DNA of 64,000 nucleotides from Aspidiotus rigidus (GCA_035079385.1 JAVHKY010000052.1:4092001-4156000); one strand, 5' to 3'. Shown: positions 33,805 through 46,419, counted from the first letter of the stretch. Notes: a model not told the origin generated them from the letters alone. Numbers and translations are program-made.

Positions 33805-35205
33805 AAACAGGTTCCCTGTTGAAATTTTGACTTCCGAGGTACATAAGATAGGAGAGGGACTTACAAAAACGACGGCTTCCTTAACGAAGTTGAACGAGGA
33901 TCGCAGGGAACTTGTTTTATCAGTCAAATTGGTTTTTGTATTAAGAATTCACACAAGCCTAAACCTAGTATACAGCTATTATGAAGGAGGCCCAGACGTA
34001 TTATAAACATAGTATAAAATAGGACGTCATCAGTGACTCGGACCTATTTTAGGGACTTCGAAATATATATCTCGAGAATCGAAATTTTAACAGGGAACCT
34101 GTTTTATGGGGGGCTATTTGAGAAATCTGGCGTGCGCCGTCCGCCGTGCGCCGTCCAGCGAAAAACTTAGAAAAATTTCGACCCTCGAGCCATATATGAT
34201 AGGAGAGGGACTTGGAAAAATTTCGACTCTCGAGCCATATATGATAGGAGGGGGACTTGGAAAAATTTCGACTCTCGAGCTATATATGATAGAAGGGGGA
34301 CTTAGAAAAATTTCGACTCTCAAGCTATATATGATAGGAGGGGGTTTTTCCAAGTTTTTTGCTGGACGGCGCACGGCGGACAGCGCGCACGGCAAATCTC
34401 TCAAAAAGCCCCCCATAAAACAGGTCCCCTGTTAAAATTTCGACTCTCGAGCTATATATGATGGGAGGGGACTTGGAATATATAGCTGGAGATTCGAGAA
34501 AAATTTAGACTCTCAAACTATATTATATTAGGCTAATGGTAGGTCTAGGCCTTCTTTATACTAGCTTTATCTAGGTCTAGGCTTCCTTGAATTTTCAATA
34601 ACAAATCCTATTTGACTCATAAAACAGGTTCCCTGCGTTCCTCGTTTAACTTCGTTAAGGAAGCCGTCGTTTTTCCAAGTCCCTCTATCATATATAGCTT
34701 GAGAGTCAAAATTTTCCCAAGTCCCCCTTCTATCATATTATGTAGCTTGAAAGTCAAAAATTTTCCAAATCCCCCTCCTATCATATGTAGCTCGGAGGTC
34801 GAAATTTTAACAAGGAACCTGTTTTATGGGGTGTTTTTTGAAACGTTTACCGTGCGCCATACGCCGTCCGCCGTCCGGTAAAAAACTTAGAAAAATTTTG
34901 ACCTCCGAGCTATATATAGGAAGGGGCTCGAGAGTCGAAATTTTTCCAAGTCCCTCTCCTATCATATATAGCTCGGAGGTCCGAATTTTTCCAAGTCCCC
35001 CTCCTATTATATATAGCTCAAGATTCGAGAAAAATTTAGCCTCTCGAACTATATTATACTAGGCTTATAGTAGGTCTAGGTGTTCTTTATACTAGCTTTA
35101 CCTAGGTCTAGGCTTCCTTGAGTCCTTAATACCAAATCCCATATGACTCATAAAACAGGTTCCCTGCGTCCCTCGTTAAACTTCGTTAAGGAAGCCGTCG
35201 TTTTT
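33805..35205. mobile_element. Nest of inverted and truncated minisatellite elements, cluster D
   Basis: Family heads (AACAGGGAACCTGTTTTATG type) start rightwards at 34,097 and 34,810, and a head facing left ends at about 34,432. Tails occur facing left at about 33,868 (GACGGCTTCCTTAACGAAG) and facing right ending at about 34,672 and 35,205 (GAAGCCGTCGTTTTT). Between them are short runs of 45-bp units in both orientations. The interval 34,097-34,432 has heads at both sides with units between, so it is palindromic. This indicates repeated insertion or rearrangement within earlier copies. Confidence 0.7.
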
Positions 35206-35239
35206 TACCAACTTCGATAGGTGGAAGTTTTGCGTTGGA

Positions 35240-35545
35240 TTATACCAACATTCTTCCAGCCTGCTCTTCCCGTCTTCTCTTTGCGCCTTCACGATTGGTA
35301 TTAATGTCACTCTTCATTTTGCGGAGGTTACCGAAGAGTACCTCCTCGAAAGGCTCGCCAACATTTTGCCCACATTTTGAACAAATTACTAGGTTACATG
35401 AGGCACATTTCTGCGGGTCAGCGACGCTCAGTTCACAAACTATATGAGGCATGTCATTCGCGGCAATTTTATCAGGGTTTGCTTGTCTCATACGCGCCGT
35501 GGCATTGCATTGTGGCCAATTTACGGCAGTCACGACGCGTTTCAT
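35240..35545 (-). CDS. Hypothetical 101-residue protein with two CxxC pairs
   Basis: This minus-strand frame immediately follows cluster D. It contains CASCNLVICSKCGQNVG, a CxxC-x4-CxxC arrangement that could bind zinc, and ends in a charged tail (GNLRKMKSDINTNREGAKRR). Composition is more protein-like than in most frames here, and an in-frame stop lies just upstream of the ATG, so the frame is complete. I recognise no family. It could be a small transposon or viral-derived protein, an exon, or a chance frame. No neighbours support a function. Confidence 0.25.
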   Translation of the reverse strand: MKRVVTAVNWPQCNATARMRQANPDKIAANDMPHIVCELSVADPQKCASCNLVICSKCGQNVGEPFEEVLFGNLRKMKSDINTNREGAKRRREEQAGRMLV

Positions 35546-38500
35546 ACAAAATTAAAAGTCAATCATATCCATAACGTGTTGTTGTAGTTGACATAAATTG
35601 ACTGCAACGCGAAGTGGCATCAATAGCTTCTTAAAGCGCGTTCATCTGGTCGTTTTTTTCGCTCAATGGCCCTTTTCACGTTCTGCTCCTTACATACCAC
35701 TCGTATCTATCAAGAACTATGATATAGAATCCTCGAGAATCAAAATAGACAGAAATTGTTTTGATCTCTCAAAAAGACCATCATGCAGACATTAGCGACG
35801 GTTTATTGTCTGCGAAGAACTTTCTACGCTATTTCGTAATGATTAATGAATAATTAAACCTCAGTCCAAAAGTAGTTCGTCTCTCGAAAGACGATGCGGA
35901 GCTCAAATTTTGGATAACTCACACGTTCGAAATCTTGTCTCTGATTTCCTGAACCTGAACGTGACGTTGGAGTCTTAACATAATTAGGTTTAGTTGCGTA
36001 CGACAAGCGATTGGAAATGATGCTCTTTCTTCAAGTTTTATTGTAGCCTTGTATGTGCCTTATGACGACACTAGCGAACTTTGGTAATGTATGCAAACAC
36101 TATTATAATTGATCATTCACGGAAATTAAACACGCGTATTTTGTGGAACGAAAACTTTCTTCGCAATGATTAACAGGAACGGTGTGCCTATACGTTAATT
36201 TATGTAGTCTATAGCAATTTTCGAGAAGCATCAACCACCCTCATTGTATAACGACACGAGTACATACTACATGTCTATAAAGTTATGAATACTTGCAGGA
36301 TAGGTAAGTTGCAAACAAATTTTGACTTGCAAATTTCGCGTATGTACGCTCTACTCTAGAAAAGGGACGCGTTGTATGCCAATTAATGTCTGATAACATT
36401 GTTATTTGAAAAGGGTCTGACATAGCGCGCGAAAGCCTTGATGTATACCCACTTACTTTCTATAGAAATCTGATTTGCTGGATGCTCGATAAAAGTCGAG
36501 CAAAGTACATTTCGAACCGAATATTAATTCGAATTGAATATGGTAATTTGCTCGGCGATGGTATGAATGAGGGCCTTACGGATTCCTAAGGAACACGACC
36601 TTGAATGCTACCATACGTATACTCGCCCTTGCATTCTCTTTTCGCGACACTTACTTCCCCCCTGTCGTTTTTCAACACTCATACAGCGTCAGAAGAAGAA
36701 CTGAGTTGAGGATCACGACTTGTATCTTTCATTGAAAGAGAAGGTTGTCAGAGAAGTCGGTGCTAGACGGAGAAAAGCTGCGCAACCCAAGTTTTTAACT
36801 CTTTGATAAAAAGAAAACAGCTGATAAGTGAGAGAGACTCACGAGAAAGGTAGAGACAGACATGAACAATTTCAGAATGAAAAGGAATGAAATGAAGCAG
36901 TAATACTCGGACATGATGATTTCATTTTAATAACGATTTCTATGGGGGGTAGATTTTACATGCTATAAATTTTTATCAATCGTACTTTGAATAGAGTATG
37001 CAGAAACAAAACAGATCTCACTCGTATAAGTTTCATTGGAAGAGGGAAAAAAAGCCAATTCTAATAATCTCTGCTATCTCAATTTTTAGATCGAGTTCTT
37101 TCTGCGCAAAAAATATGGTGAAGTCGAATGAAAATTTTTCTCCGATGAATTTACGTTACTCACCATCCATTTTATGTATTTTACCTCTCATCGTATCTTC
37201 ATCAAATGAATTCTTATTTAAGCTAACGAAAAACTATGGGCGGATGATAATGAGAGTCATTTTACGGTGGACTTTTCAAGTTCGTCATTATGGAGGAGCT
37301 CATGAATTGGACACGGGGATACTTGCTGCAGTACACGCCCTATGCACTGACCCATCGTTTGCGATGAAGAAAGCGAGATCAATATTAAAGAGCGTTTAGG
37401 TGATCTTATAACTTTGTCCTCTGAGAGAGATTCGATTTTTTGGAGATCAATTGATTTCTAATTATAAATTATCATGATGGCAGCATTACTTCATTTCTAC
37501 AAGAATTTTATCCTCAAAGCGGGGGGGAGTTGACTGACCCAAATTTGAGTCATGAGTTAATAATGGATGATAGGATTACAGCAGACATTGTTGGTTGTAC
37601 TATTCTTCGCTGTCCATCCTTTTGATGTAGGTAGTGATTCAGAATTTAGTAGCGTATATTCGACTCTCTAACTTACTATTACTTCTCTTGGCAGCGTCGT
37701 AGTTATGAGGAGAAAGGGGTTGGGGGTAATACCTCCTCGATAAAATATGGTCAACTCATTTTTATGTCCAAGAAGGGAAAAAAAATCAACCTCCCTCTCG
37801 AAATTTTGGTATGAGTACATTCTCAAAAAACTGTCTGATTTGAATACTATATAAAAAAATGAACAATACAGGGGTGTATTTTTATGATGTATCCGTTCAT
37901 GATGAATTTAATTCCACCCAACCAAAGGAAAGACGATTTTGCTCTGTTGTATGAATCCGAATATCATTCTGTACCATCGCAGATAATACAAATATGGATT
38001 TACGTTATCATAGCTGCCTCTACAATGATCTACACGAGGTCAACACATTCTGACTCTTCACAGTCCCAAATATGAAACAACAAAATAAAAATCCTATATA
38101 GACTTGAAAGGAGTTGAAGATAAACTTTGAAAACTGTAAATCCAGATATATCGATGTACCACGAGAACATAGAATTATTCCTTCGTGCTTATTCAATCAA
38201 TGACTCCTTCGTAGGCTTCACAACGGAGGATATAAAATAGGGAGGTGTCCGTGTCCATCTATTCTCTTATTTTGGAAGGATATAGATCATCGTCAAATCA
38301 AAGGTCGCCGAAGAAGTTCAATGACATGAGAAGAAATTATCACAAAAAATCTATTTCTAAAGCTTGTAAGTTAACAGCTGCTCAATGAATGAACAAATAG
38401 TTACGACGATTTTTTGAGATCATCGATAGCCTACTGCGAGCAATTCATCCAGCATCATCAAGTAGTGCCGCTGAAAAATTTCAAGTCATTTCCCGCCAAC

Positions 38501-39600
38501 TCGCAAACCCATTTCGGTACCCCACTCAAAATTTCTTCTTCGTACCATTCCATAATCTGCATGAACTCAAATCCTGAATCAACGACCCACAAATAGAGTA
38601 TGAAGATGTATTAAACTATTCTTCTAACGGAAAATACGCATATAAAATATAACATTGTATAGAGCAAGAAGGAGTATTTTGCTTCTGCAGAGTTTTATAT
38701 TTTTGTAAAAAGTCACAGATAAGGAAAATTTCTTTCGAATGAAAAAGGCTCTTAAGATTTCTAGCGAAGATCATGCGTGTATATTCATGTAATAGAGAGC
38801 AAAGTATCGTCAGACGACGTGATATCTATCCGGCATATTTCCATTTATGAACATACAGACGACGATGAGGAGGAAGGGAGACATAGACACCATGAGGAAC
38901 GCCACTTTTTTGCTCATTTTATTACGTAAATCGCGACGTTCTGTAGTCATACGCGAGAAGATACGACATATCATTTTTGTAGTCTGTTCAATCCGATGGT
39001 ATACTGGTGAATACGATACATCCAGGTATCTCTATGGGCTCAGAAGACGAGCAATGTACGACCACGTCACCAGACACGCGTCATGCCACTTTTTACGACC
39101 ATTCGCTATCAGGTTTACTTATCTTAAGTGGACTATAAACAGCAAACTTGACAGGTACTTTTCTAAAGCTAGTATCATATTTGCGTTAATACTTTTTTTC
39201 TTTTTTCTTTTTTCGGTGTTCGTCTTTCGATAGTGAAATTTGGAATGCTCGTAACTCCCTTTCCATAATATCGCCTTCTGAACTACTTCTGCCTTTACAA
39301 CTTGTATTTCTTGGTGTTTGCTTTTACCAAAATTGCCCGTTCTAGTTCACACTTATATCGAAGAAGATCTTTCATACTGTCTACTCGTAAGTAGTGTTCA
39401 CTGTATCTATTTTAGAAATATTTGAGGAGTTGAAGGTATTCGTCGGTTATAAAGTCCTCAAGAAAGCTAGCATAGATTGATAGATGTTTTTCAAAATATG
39501 TTCCAAAAACTGAGTTGAATCTTCAGTAAATATATAACAAACGGTAGAATTATAGCCCTGGTACAATAGTGGCTATTGTCTTTGCGCCTCAATGATTTTT
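35546..39600. other. Non-coding stretch, no recognised gene
   Basis: Mostly unique AT-rich DNA. Open frames of 133 codons (36,998-37,399) and 128 codons (38,847-39,233) are the longest outside repeats, but neither has a recognisable domain. Near 37,730 'gggggtaatacctcctcg' may be an end fragment of the unclassified dispersed repeat. Confidence 0.4.
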
Positions 39601-39613
39601 CTTATCACATAAT

Positions 39614-39797
39614 CAGGCCCGTACCGACCATGTGGCAGAATGGGCGGCACATTTTAGGGGGCGGCAAAATTGAGGAAAAAAAAAATTAAAAACCAGCAAA
39701 AAGTATGGGGAAGAAAAATGTAATAAATGAAAACGAAGTTTAGGGGTATCCAAAAGAAACATTGCCCAGGGCGGCAGAGTACCTCGGTACGGGCCTG
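39614..39797. mobile_element. hAT-like MITE, 184 bp, with perfect 8-bp target duplication
   Basis: Ends CAGGCCCGTACCGA (left) and TCGGTACGGGCCTG (right) are inverted repeats, perfect except for one unpaired base. The flanking octamer CACATAAT at 39,606-39,613 is repeated exactly at 39,798-39,805. An 8-bp duplication and CAGG-type ends are diagnostic of hAT family insertions. The interior has short purine runs and GGCGGCA repeats and no coding potential. Confidence 0.85.
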
Positions 39798-39805
39798 CAC
39801 ATAAT

Positions 39806-42800
39806 AATTATCCTGAACAGGAATGATCCAAGAAAAGGAGGCTATACGAAAAAAGGAAAGTAGTCACGAACGAGGGAAAAAAGAGTTCATTCAGCAAACT
39901 CGCAATTATTGGAAAGAGTTTAGTTGGCATCTAAGATTTAGAGAGTTTAGCAAGAAGATGATCTTGTGTGATGGGAGGGATGAAGAAAATAGATTAATAC
40001 TATTTCTTCGTCCCAGACTTTCAGATTGCGAATGTGCGTTTCAGTACTTAAGATGCTATTTCTAAATCTGTGTTTGGTAGGAAAACGTATAGATTCGTGG
40101 AAACCGTGAAGTAATGAAAGCTTCAAAGAGTTGATTTCTGGCGACATTATCTACAGTTTTGTTATCGCTTCAGAAAACTTGGAGAACAAATGGAATAAAA
40201 TGTTGGCATTTATCAATCAAAATCAACTCAGGTCTGTATCGAACCAATATTGATTTTCTGTACAAAAAAGCATTCACTTGATATTTTTATAATCTTTTTG
40301 TAACCTCACGTTCGTTCAAGGTCGTGTCCTCGTTATAAATCTGCACCAAATGCGATCGATATAAAATTCTTATTATTTCATAACGATAACGATTATATTC
40401 TCGAGTGAACAAAGATAGTTTCAAATTGTGGCCAGAAGTCTAATCGTGAGTCTCGACTCCCGCGCACGTCCGGAAATACACGAATAAGAAGATTTTGTTT
40501 CGTCGCAATAGAATCATGATGGCAATTCGGCATTTAATTTCAATAACCCAACAAATTATAGGTCGTGATGCTGACGGCGAAAGTGGGTAGACTGAAGCAT
40601 TACAATCATCGTCGATACCAGAATATATTCGTACACCAACGCTCTGATGTACCCATTGATTATTTATTATAAAAACTTTACACTATCGCATTCACATCAT
40701 ACTTTGTATCATCAAAGTGGACACGATTTGTGTTCATTTACAACGAATATTCCCAATGAAGTAATAATGTTGGATGATGCAGGCGATGAAAAGCTGTGAA
40801 TGAATATTTCTGCCCCTTCCACTGTAATATTTAGAGTAGGCAAATAAGAAAAATGAAAAAAATTCTCACATGTCAAATATTCTGCCCCTGAAAATTGTTT
40901 AGAATGTGATCCTAAACAAAATATTGAAATTCCCCGGCTTTTCCCTTGGAGTTTTTTCTTTCATGAATATCTAAACCTCCCTTCTGAAAAAATTTGATTT
41001 CTCGACTTCATTTCTTTTGACGTACTAGATGATGCCAACACTTGAAAAAAAAAGAAAAATATGCCTTCAAAGGAAGTTATCATCGAGTATAGTACAAGAT
41101 CTTAGCTACAATGGAACTGCTTCTGAATAACCTTCATTCTGGTCATACCCCTGTATTGAAGATGCGACAAAAGATTTTTCGATCTAGGTATACTCATTAT
41201 TTGAAATTCTCATTCTCGTTTCATCGTCAAGCTCATCTATCTTCATTCACGTTCTCTGGTATCACATAATACCGAGAGCATTTTGTAATACCTGATCACT
41301 CGGGTGTAATTTCGTTATTAGAGGCGGTGCTATGAAGATTTTGAGTTTATAATCGCTTATAATAAATAATTGAAAAAATCATTCGACGTTAACGCGCCAG
41401 CCCGGGGTGTTACATTCTCGTTTTTTTTTACGAGCTACGCCACAAAACTACTGTTTGCGATTGATGCTATAAGCATTGGTTCTGATTTGATTGTATCGGG
41501 CTGTCGGGTACTACGCCGCCAAAAATTGCATCTCGCACATAATATGGAGGGTCAGATAACTTCCTAAACACACAGACACCTGACTGGGCCGGGTCAAAGT
41601 CACTTCTGTTATCGCTTGTTCCTATCTTTTTTCATTTTTCCTTGTATCATATCCGAGGAATCAGTTTTATTGAGACCCAACATTCAATTTTTTATGTTAT
41701 CAAAATATCTGAAGCAATTAGTATCTAAAATACAAAAGAAAAAAAGACGAGAAGCTAACTGATTTTCCATTGTGAGCAATAATCAAAAATCTAAAACCTC
41801 CCTAGAAGTTCAATCAGCCTGGAGATATCAAGGTGAGAAAACATAAAAGTGTATAGTCGCAAATGATGTATCTGCATTGAACACACTAGTATTTTACTGA
41901 TGATTCATAAACGTGTACTAAATGTACTACAAGGGTCTAATTTTTAGTGATAAAAATATATCTACAGGGCGAGTACTCTTTTTTCCTCTTCTTTCACAAA
42001 AAATAGTCTTCATCCCCTACTCAAAATTTGCTTTCTATGATTGATAACAAAAAGTTTAACTTTACCCGAGAGTAATAACATGCCGAGAGAGGTACTTTTC
42101 TCCGGGCCTTGTTATCGAAGAAAAAATTTTCCGGCGGAACCAAATAAATGAAGATCATTTTTATAATGTCCCTTTATAAGTATGTCTCAACAGACCCGTA
42201 ACTAGGGAGTGCGAGGGGGAATGAGCCTCCCTAGCGTTGCACTCTCCTCCCCCCCGCTGATGAAGAACTTCCCCATTACTATTAAAAAAAAAGTATCAAG
42301 GAATGTCTTCCAGAAATTTTAAGTGCCTGCCCTGAAAAAACGTTCTGGCTGTGGAATTTTGTTTGATCTGTAATGCATTTATTTATTGAGAGTCTATTAT
42401 GGCATCAATACAAAAATGTATCCCTTGCGACAGTTCATTTACTGGTAGTGATGCAGCTGAAATCTGAGGAAAAAGGTTGGGTGGTATTATAGCAGCTAGT
42501 AAGGAAAGAAATGATGAAAAATGGAGAAAGCTACAGAATATAATGTCCACTGTGTGTCCCCATCAAACTTGTCTAAAAAATTATTTGTATCCAATGAAAA
42601 TCATAAAAGTGAAACAAAATGCTGATATGGAGGAGTCTGCGGGTTAAGAAAAAAAAAAAAAAGAATTACAAAGACAGGATGTCTAAAAGGAAAAATAACT
42701 AATGCAAGACCAGCATGTTCTTGAGAACATAGCCACAGGACCTAAGTATCAAGTATTTCGACTTGTGATTCCCGCGCGAACTCATGGCGTTCATTTTTCA

Positions 42801-43450
42801 TTTTTCCGAGTCAAAAAACCTAGAAACGATAACCCTATCATATACAAAATCATACAATTTTGCATACGACTACTATCTGCCGCGAATCTTCACTCCGTCA
42901 GCAAACTAGTCATATCTTCCAGACAATGCCGCTAACTATATTCTTCACTATGACGTCTACGTAATCAATTTCTTCATTCCTCCCCTGACCTAATCCTTCT
43001 TCTGGAAATGCAATTCGACCCAGTGCACCATCACCCCCCTTTACACCCTCTGACCTATTTTCAAACCGATCCACCCGTTCGATCCCTTATAATACCCAAT
43101 TTTTCATTCCTCGTCTTCTATCACAGGGAAAGACACCATTTTTTCCAGAATGGTCAACGAGCCAAATCGGAATCATTTGAACCCAAAATCAATGGTCTCC
43201 GTCCATCCAGTCGCCACCAGAATGAAGAAGAAATTGCCGTAAAATCACGACATCCCTATATAAACGGTCGAAGACGACGAGCAGAATTCATTCCGTCATT
43301 ACACCATTTTCGTTAGGTACGCGTATCTGCGTACCTCGCTGACGTTGCTGATTGTGCTTTTCGTAGGAGTTTATAACAGTGACCTGTATTTAATATCGCT
43401 GTATCGTATTCATATATTTGTGTACTATTCGTTATCGTAACGTGTATATC
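39806..43450. other. Non-coding stretch, no recognised gene
   Basis: AT-rich DNA. The segment around 42,195-42,270 (CAGACCCGTAACTAGGG and a C-rich run) resembles a hAT-type end but has no partner. A 102-codon frame at 43,008 is His/Pro/Arg-rich and has no recognisable domain. Confidence 0.4.
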
Positions 43451-43460
43451 TAACCTTTAA

Positions 43461-43907
43461 GGGTATGCTCTACCTAGTCACTCACACGTAGACACATACA
43501 AAATATGTATCACATGTTGCGATTTTTGCCCCGAGATAACTGATTAAATAGGTAAAGCATGAAATATGTATCTTGAAACTTCGTATTTACGTAGACAAAA
43601 CTTGGGAAAATACGGCTAATTGGTTCACACGAACTAATTTTGTTCATTGATTGGAATTCAACGATTCAAAGATGGCCCCTTCAGACGTAAGTTTAAACGT
43701 TTCCTGAAGATCATTCAGAATATTTCGCGATCTGTCAACTAATCAGCCGTATTTTCCTCAACTTCAAAAATAAATTACACCACGTTCCTAATCATTTTAT
43801 GCATTATTCAATATGTTATCTGTGGGCAAAAATCACTACCCGCAACACACCATTTTGTGTAATACACGTGTATTTTCTGTGTGTGAGTGACTAGGTAGAG
43901 CATACCC
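43461..43907. mobile_element. TTAA-flanked inverted-repeat element (piggyBac- or Kolobok-like MITE)
   Basis: GGGTATGCTCTACCTAGTCA plus CTCACAC forms a perfect inverted repeat of about 27 bp at both ends. TTAA abuts each end (43,457-43,460 and 43,908-43,911). A second internal inverted pair (AAAATACGGCTAATTGG near 43,610, and its complement near 43,745) makes the element largely foldback. TTAA target sites are used by piggyBac and Kolobok transposases; the sequence alone does not decide between them. Confidence 0.75.
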
Positions 43908-43911
43908 TTAA

Positions 43912-44430
43912 CGTGAGTATTTAATTAAAACGTAATCATCATAAAGCCTTTCTTTTTGGTCACATCTATTGCTCTCTTATAGAGCTCGTTATTATAATAT
44001 TTATGTACCCGTATACTCATCTCCTACCCTTCTTATGCTAGACAGTTAGTCTATCGAACCCCGAATTACCTCTGACAATCCCACACTCTAGCATTATATT
44101 GCCAATCAATTTGCCCCTATTTTGACCTAAGTTTGTGTCATCATCTTGGCTGTGCGTGATTTCAATATTTCAAGTAAAATTTGAAGATATAATTCTTTAC
44201 ATCAGTACCCCGAAAATGTATTGAAAAAAAATTTACGCACCCTTTAGTTTTTCCTTAAACAGAAATGAAATGATTTTGGCCGCCATCTTTGATTTGTGCC
44301 ATCAGGAGCATGAAATTCAAATTCAGCGGGTGTTTTTACTCTCATAACCAATGGTTGTCTAAAACAAATGTTTCTAGAAATAATGTTAGAATAAAAAATG
44401 AGCCGTTTTCATCATTTGTCTATCTACCAA
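43912..44430. other. Non-coding spacer
   Basis: AT-rich DNA between two MITEs. No recognised gene or RNA. Confidence 0.35.
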
Positions 44431-44432
44431 TA

Positions 44433-44884
44433 TACCGGGTGCATAATTATCTTCAATTTGCACCCCTACCTAACTTTCTACGACTTTCCAGAATCGAGAA
44501 ATGGACTAAAAGTGCTAAAAATTGATCAATTTGCCTAAATTCTTAAAAATTAAAAATTGTTTGAACTTCCATATTATATCTGATTTGAAAGTGAAATTTG
44601 ATGCCGATTCCGAAAAAAAACCTAAATAGCTTGAAAATGGGGGATTTTTCAATTTCTTATTTTGGAAATCTTCGCAAATTGGTCGATTTTTGGACACATT
44701 TTAGTTCATAACTCGGCTCAGAAGAGTCGTAGAAAGTTCGGTGGAAGCGAAAATTGAAAATAAAATTGAGGTACAAATCTTGTAGATTTAAAGTGTACAT
44801 ATATAACGTTTCGCATTTTTAAGCTGGAGTGAATTTAATGCAAACTCCCATTTAACTGGTAGCATCGTTTTGCATCTCCCGGTA
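44433..44884. mobile_element. Possible Tc1/mariner-type MITE (TACCGGG ends)
   Basis: Left end TACCGGGTGCAT and right end (reversed) TACCGGGAGATGCA form short inverted repeats, each preceded by TA (44,431-44,432 and 44,885-44,886), the target site of Tc1/mariner elements. The interior of about 450 bp is AT-rich with no transposase. The inverted repeat is short, so this is less certain than the hAT copies. Confidence 0.45.
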
Positions 44885-44886
44885 TA

Positions 44887-45985
44887 AGCAAGTTTATGAA
44901 TATCTTTTGTGTATGTTTTCAATCTACTCTACAATTTTAGTATGCTTTCACAACATACAACGTGTGGATTGATTTATAATTTTATTTCAACCTTTAACAC
45001 CCCGTATAACCTAAAGTTGATGTACATCACAGAAAAAAAAAGAAAATGAATTGAGTTTCAAACTCTCGTAATTTCGCTTCAGGTATCAGTCGGTCGCAAT
45101 TCTTACAGATTTTGACGAACACGTTGTGAAGTGCCAAAATTATAGTATGTGTGTAATAATTATGTAAATAGCTAGTGAACGTGTTACACTGACCTCTTAA
45201 TACGTTTCATTATCATACACGTATGTATATCTACAACATGTGTACGCTTCGATTCATCCCACTGGTCTCATGAAACGTACGAGTAATTTTTTCGTTGGTC
45301 GCTTCAGATGTATGTACGTGTATTATTACGCACTATAGGTCAGCTCAACACATACATCCGCAATGCGTCTTCTTCACTACTTGTGTGAACACGTCATTGG
45401 TTCTAGCACGAAAGACGTATCATGAGAAATAATGTACTTATTTTTCGTCAACTTTGAACTTTTCGTTTTCGATGAAATATTCATAATTTTGTGGCATATG
45501 ATGCACAAACAGAAATTTTGAAGCTTCCTTAATAAGATTTGAAAAGCGTTTTCTCTTATAAATGAACCCTTTCGGTAATACTGTAAATGAAATCAAATTC
45601 GCATGGCTGGCGAATTAAATTTTCCCCATGTGTAGCAAAAAATTGTTTTCAACGTATCTGATAGTGATATATTTATATTGTTACACATGTAACTTCCCAT
45701 GTGTAGCAGGTACGAGCTTGCTACACAATTTTCGCCAGCCAAGAAATTCGCGATTTCTCTTTCAGAAATTTAACGTAATACGGATTATTAGAAGAGAGCT
45801 TCTTGCATGCCATGCCATTATTGTACCCTCACCGATCGTTTCTTTGGATCGTTCTACCGGGTTCACTTCGCCGGTCATTATCGACAAAACGAATGAAATG
45901 TGTGAGGACGTGAACGCAATTTCGATAAATGTTTAATCGACAATATAGTTTTGAATGTACATTCATGCAAGACAGAAACATAATG
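44887..45985. other. Non-coding stretch
   Basis: No recognised gene. It precedes the non-LTR fragment, but no RT motif was found here, so that retroelement is truncated. Confidence 0.35.
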
Positions 45986-45990
45986 AGTAA

Positions 45991-46419
45991 GTTGTAGAAC
46001 ATGAGGCAGTGGATCTTGCCGCAAAGCAGTTACTGTGTTCAACTTCCTCAACAAATGCTCCCTCGCTCTAGTACGATCTCAATCCTGTTACGTATTGCTC
46101 CCTCATCCTCTTCTCCTGGTATGAGTTCTAGTCCTCCTCACTTTCAATACAAGCTCCGGATCTATTTAAAAAAAAAAACAATTGTACTTCAGATTGCCTA
46201 CTAACGTGAAGAAGTCATGCCAACCCGTCTCAGGATAGGCCACACCTGTTTTGCTAAGTCTTCTATCTTTTTACGTGTCTCACCCCTTCATGCCTATTCT
46301 GCAATTCTAACGATCTCTCCATTCAACACTTTTTCTCTCGTCCAGCTGTAAAAAATATCCGCATCCGCCATTCTGTACCTCCTAGCTTGCATCACAAACT
46401 CCCCCTCGAAGAATTGTGA
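45991..46419 (+). pseudogene. Non-LTR retrotransposon ORF2 C-terminus: RNase H end and zinc motif
   Basis: A plus-strand frame at 45,991 reads EHEAVDLAAKQLL, matching the last RNase H motif (an E/N-x-V-D-x-A-A-K block) of Jockey/I-type ORF2 proteins. Another frame at about 46,218 reads MPTRLRIGHTCF, the typical 'LRIGHT' segment. A third (about 46,291-46,419) reads CLFCNSNDLSIQHFFSRP, the C-x2-C-x8-H zinc motif with the last cysteine replaced by arginine, and then NIRIRHSVPPSLHHKL to a stop. Several frameshifts occur between the parts. The RT domain is missing, consistent with a 5'-truncated LINE copy. Confidence 0.75.

Noticed and set aside
36998..37399. 133-codon plus-strand frame
   Set aside because: Longest non-repeat frame, but no recognisable domain, patchy composition and no splice or promoter context. 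Consistent with chance.
38847..39233. 128-codon plus-strand frame ending in a hydrophobic run
   Set aside because: The hydrophobic end comes from a T-rich tract and no domain is recognised.
42253..42265. CTGATGA near 42,257 as hammerhead core
   Set aside because: No stem and no GAAA follows at the needed distance.
42190..42275. CAGACCCGTAACTAGGG as the left end of a hAT-type MITE
   Set aside because: No matching right end or target duplication was found within about 500 bp.
43008..43316. His/Pro/Arg-rich 102-codon frame as a gene
   Set aside because: No homology recognised and no splice or promoter context. Composition follows local C-richness.
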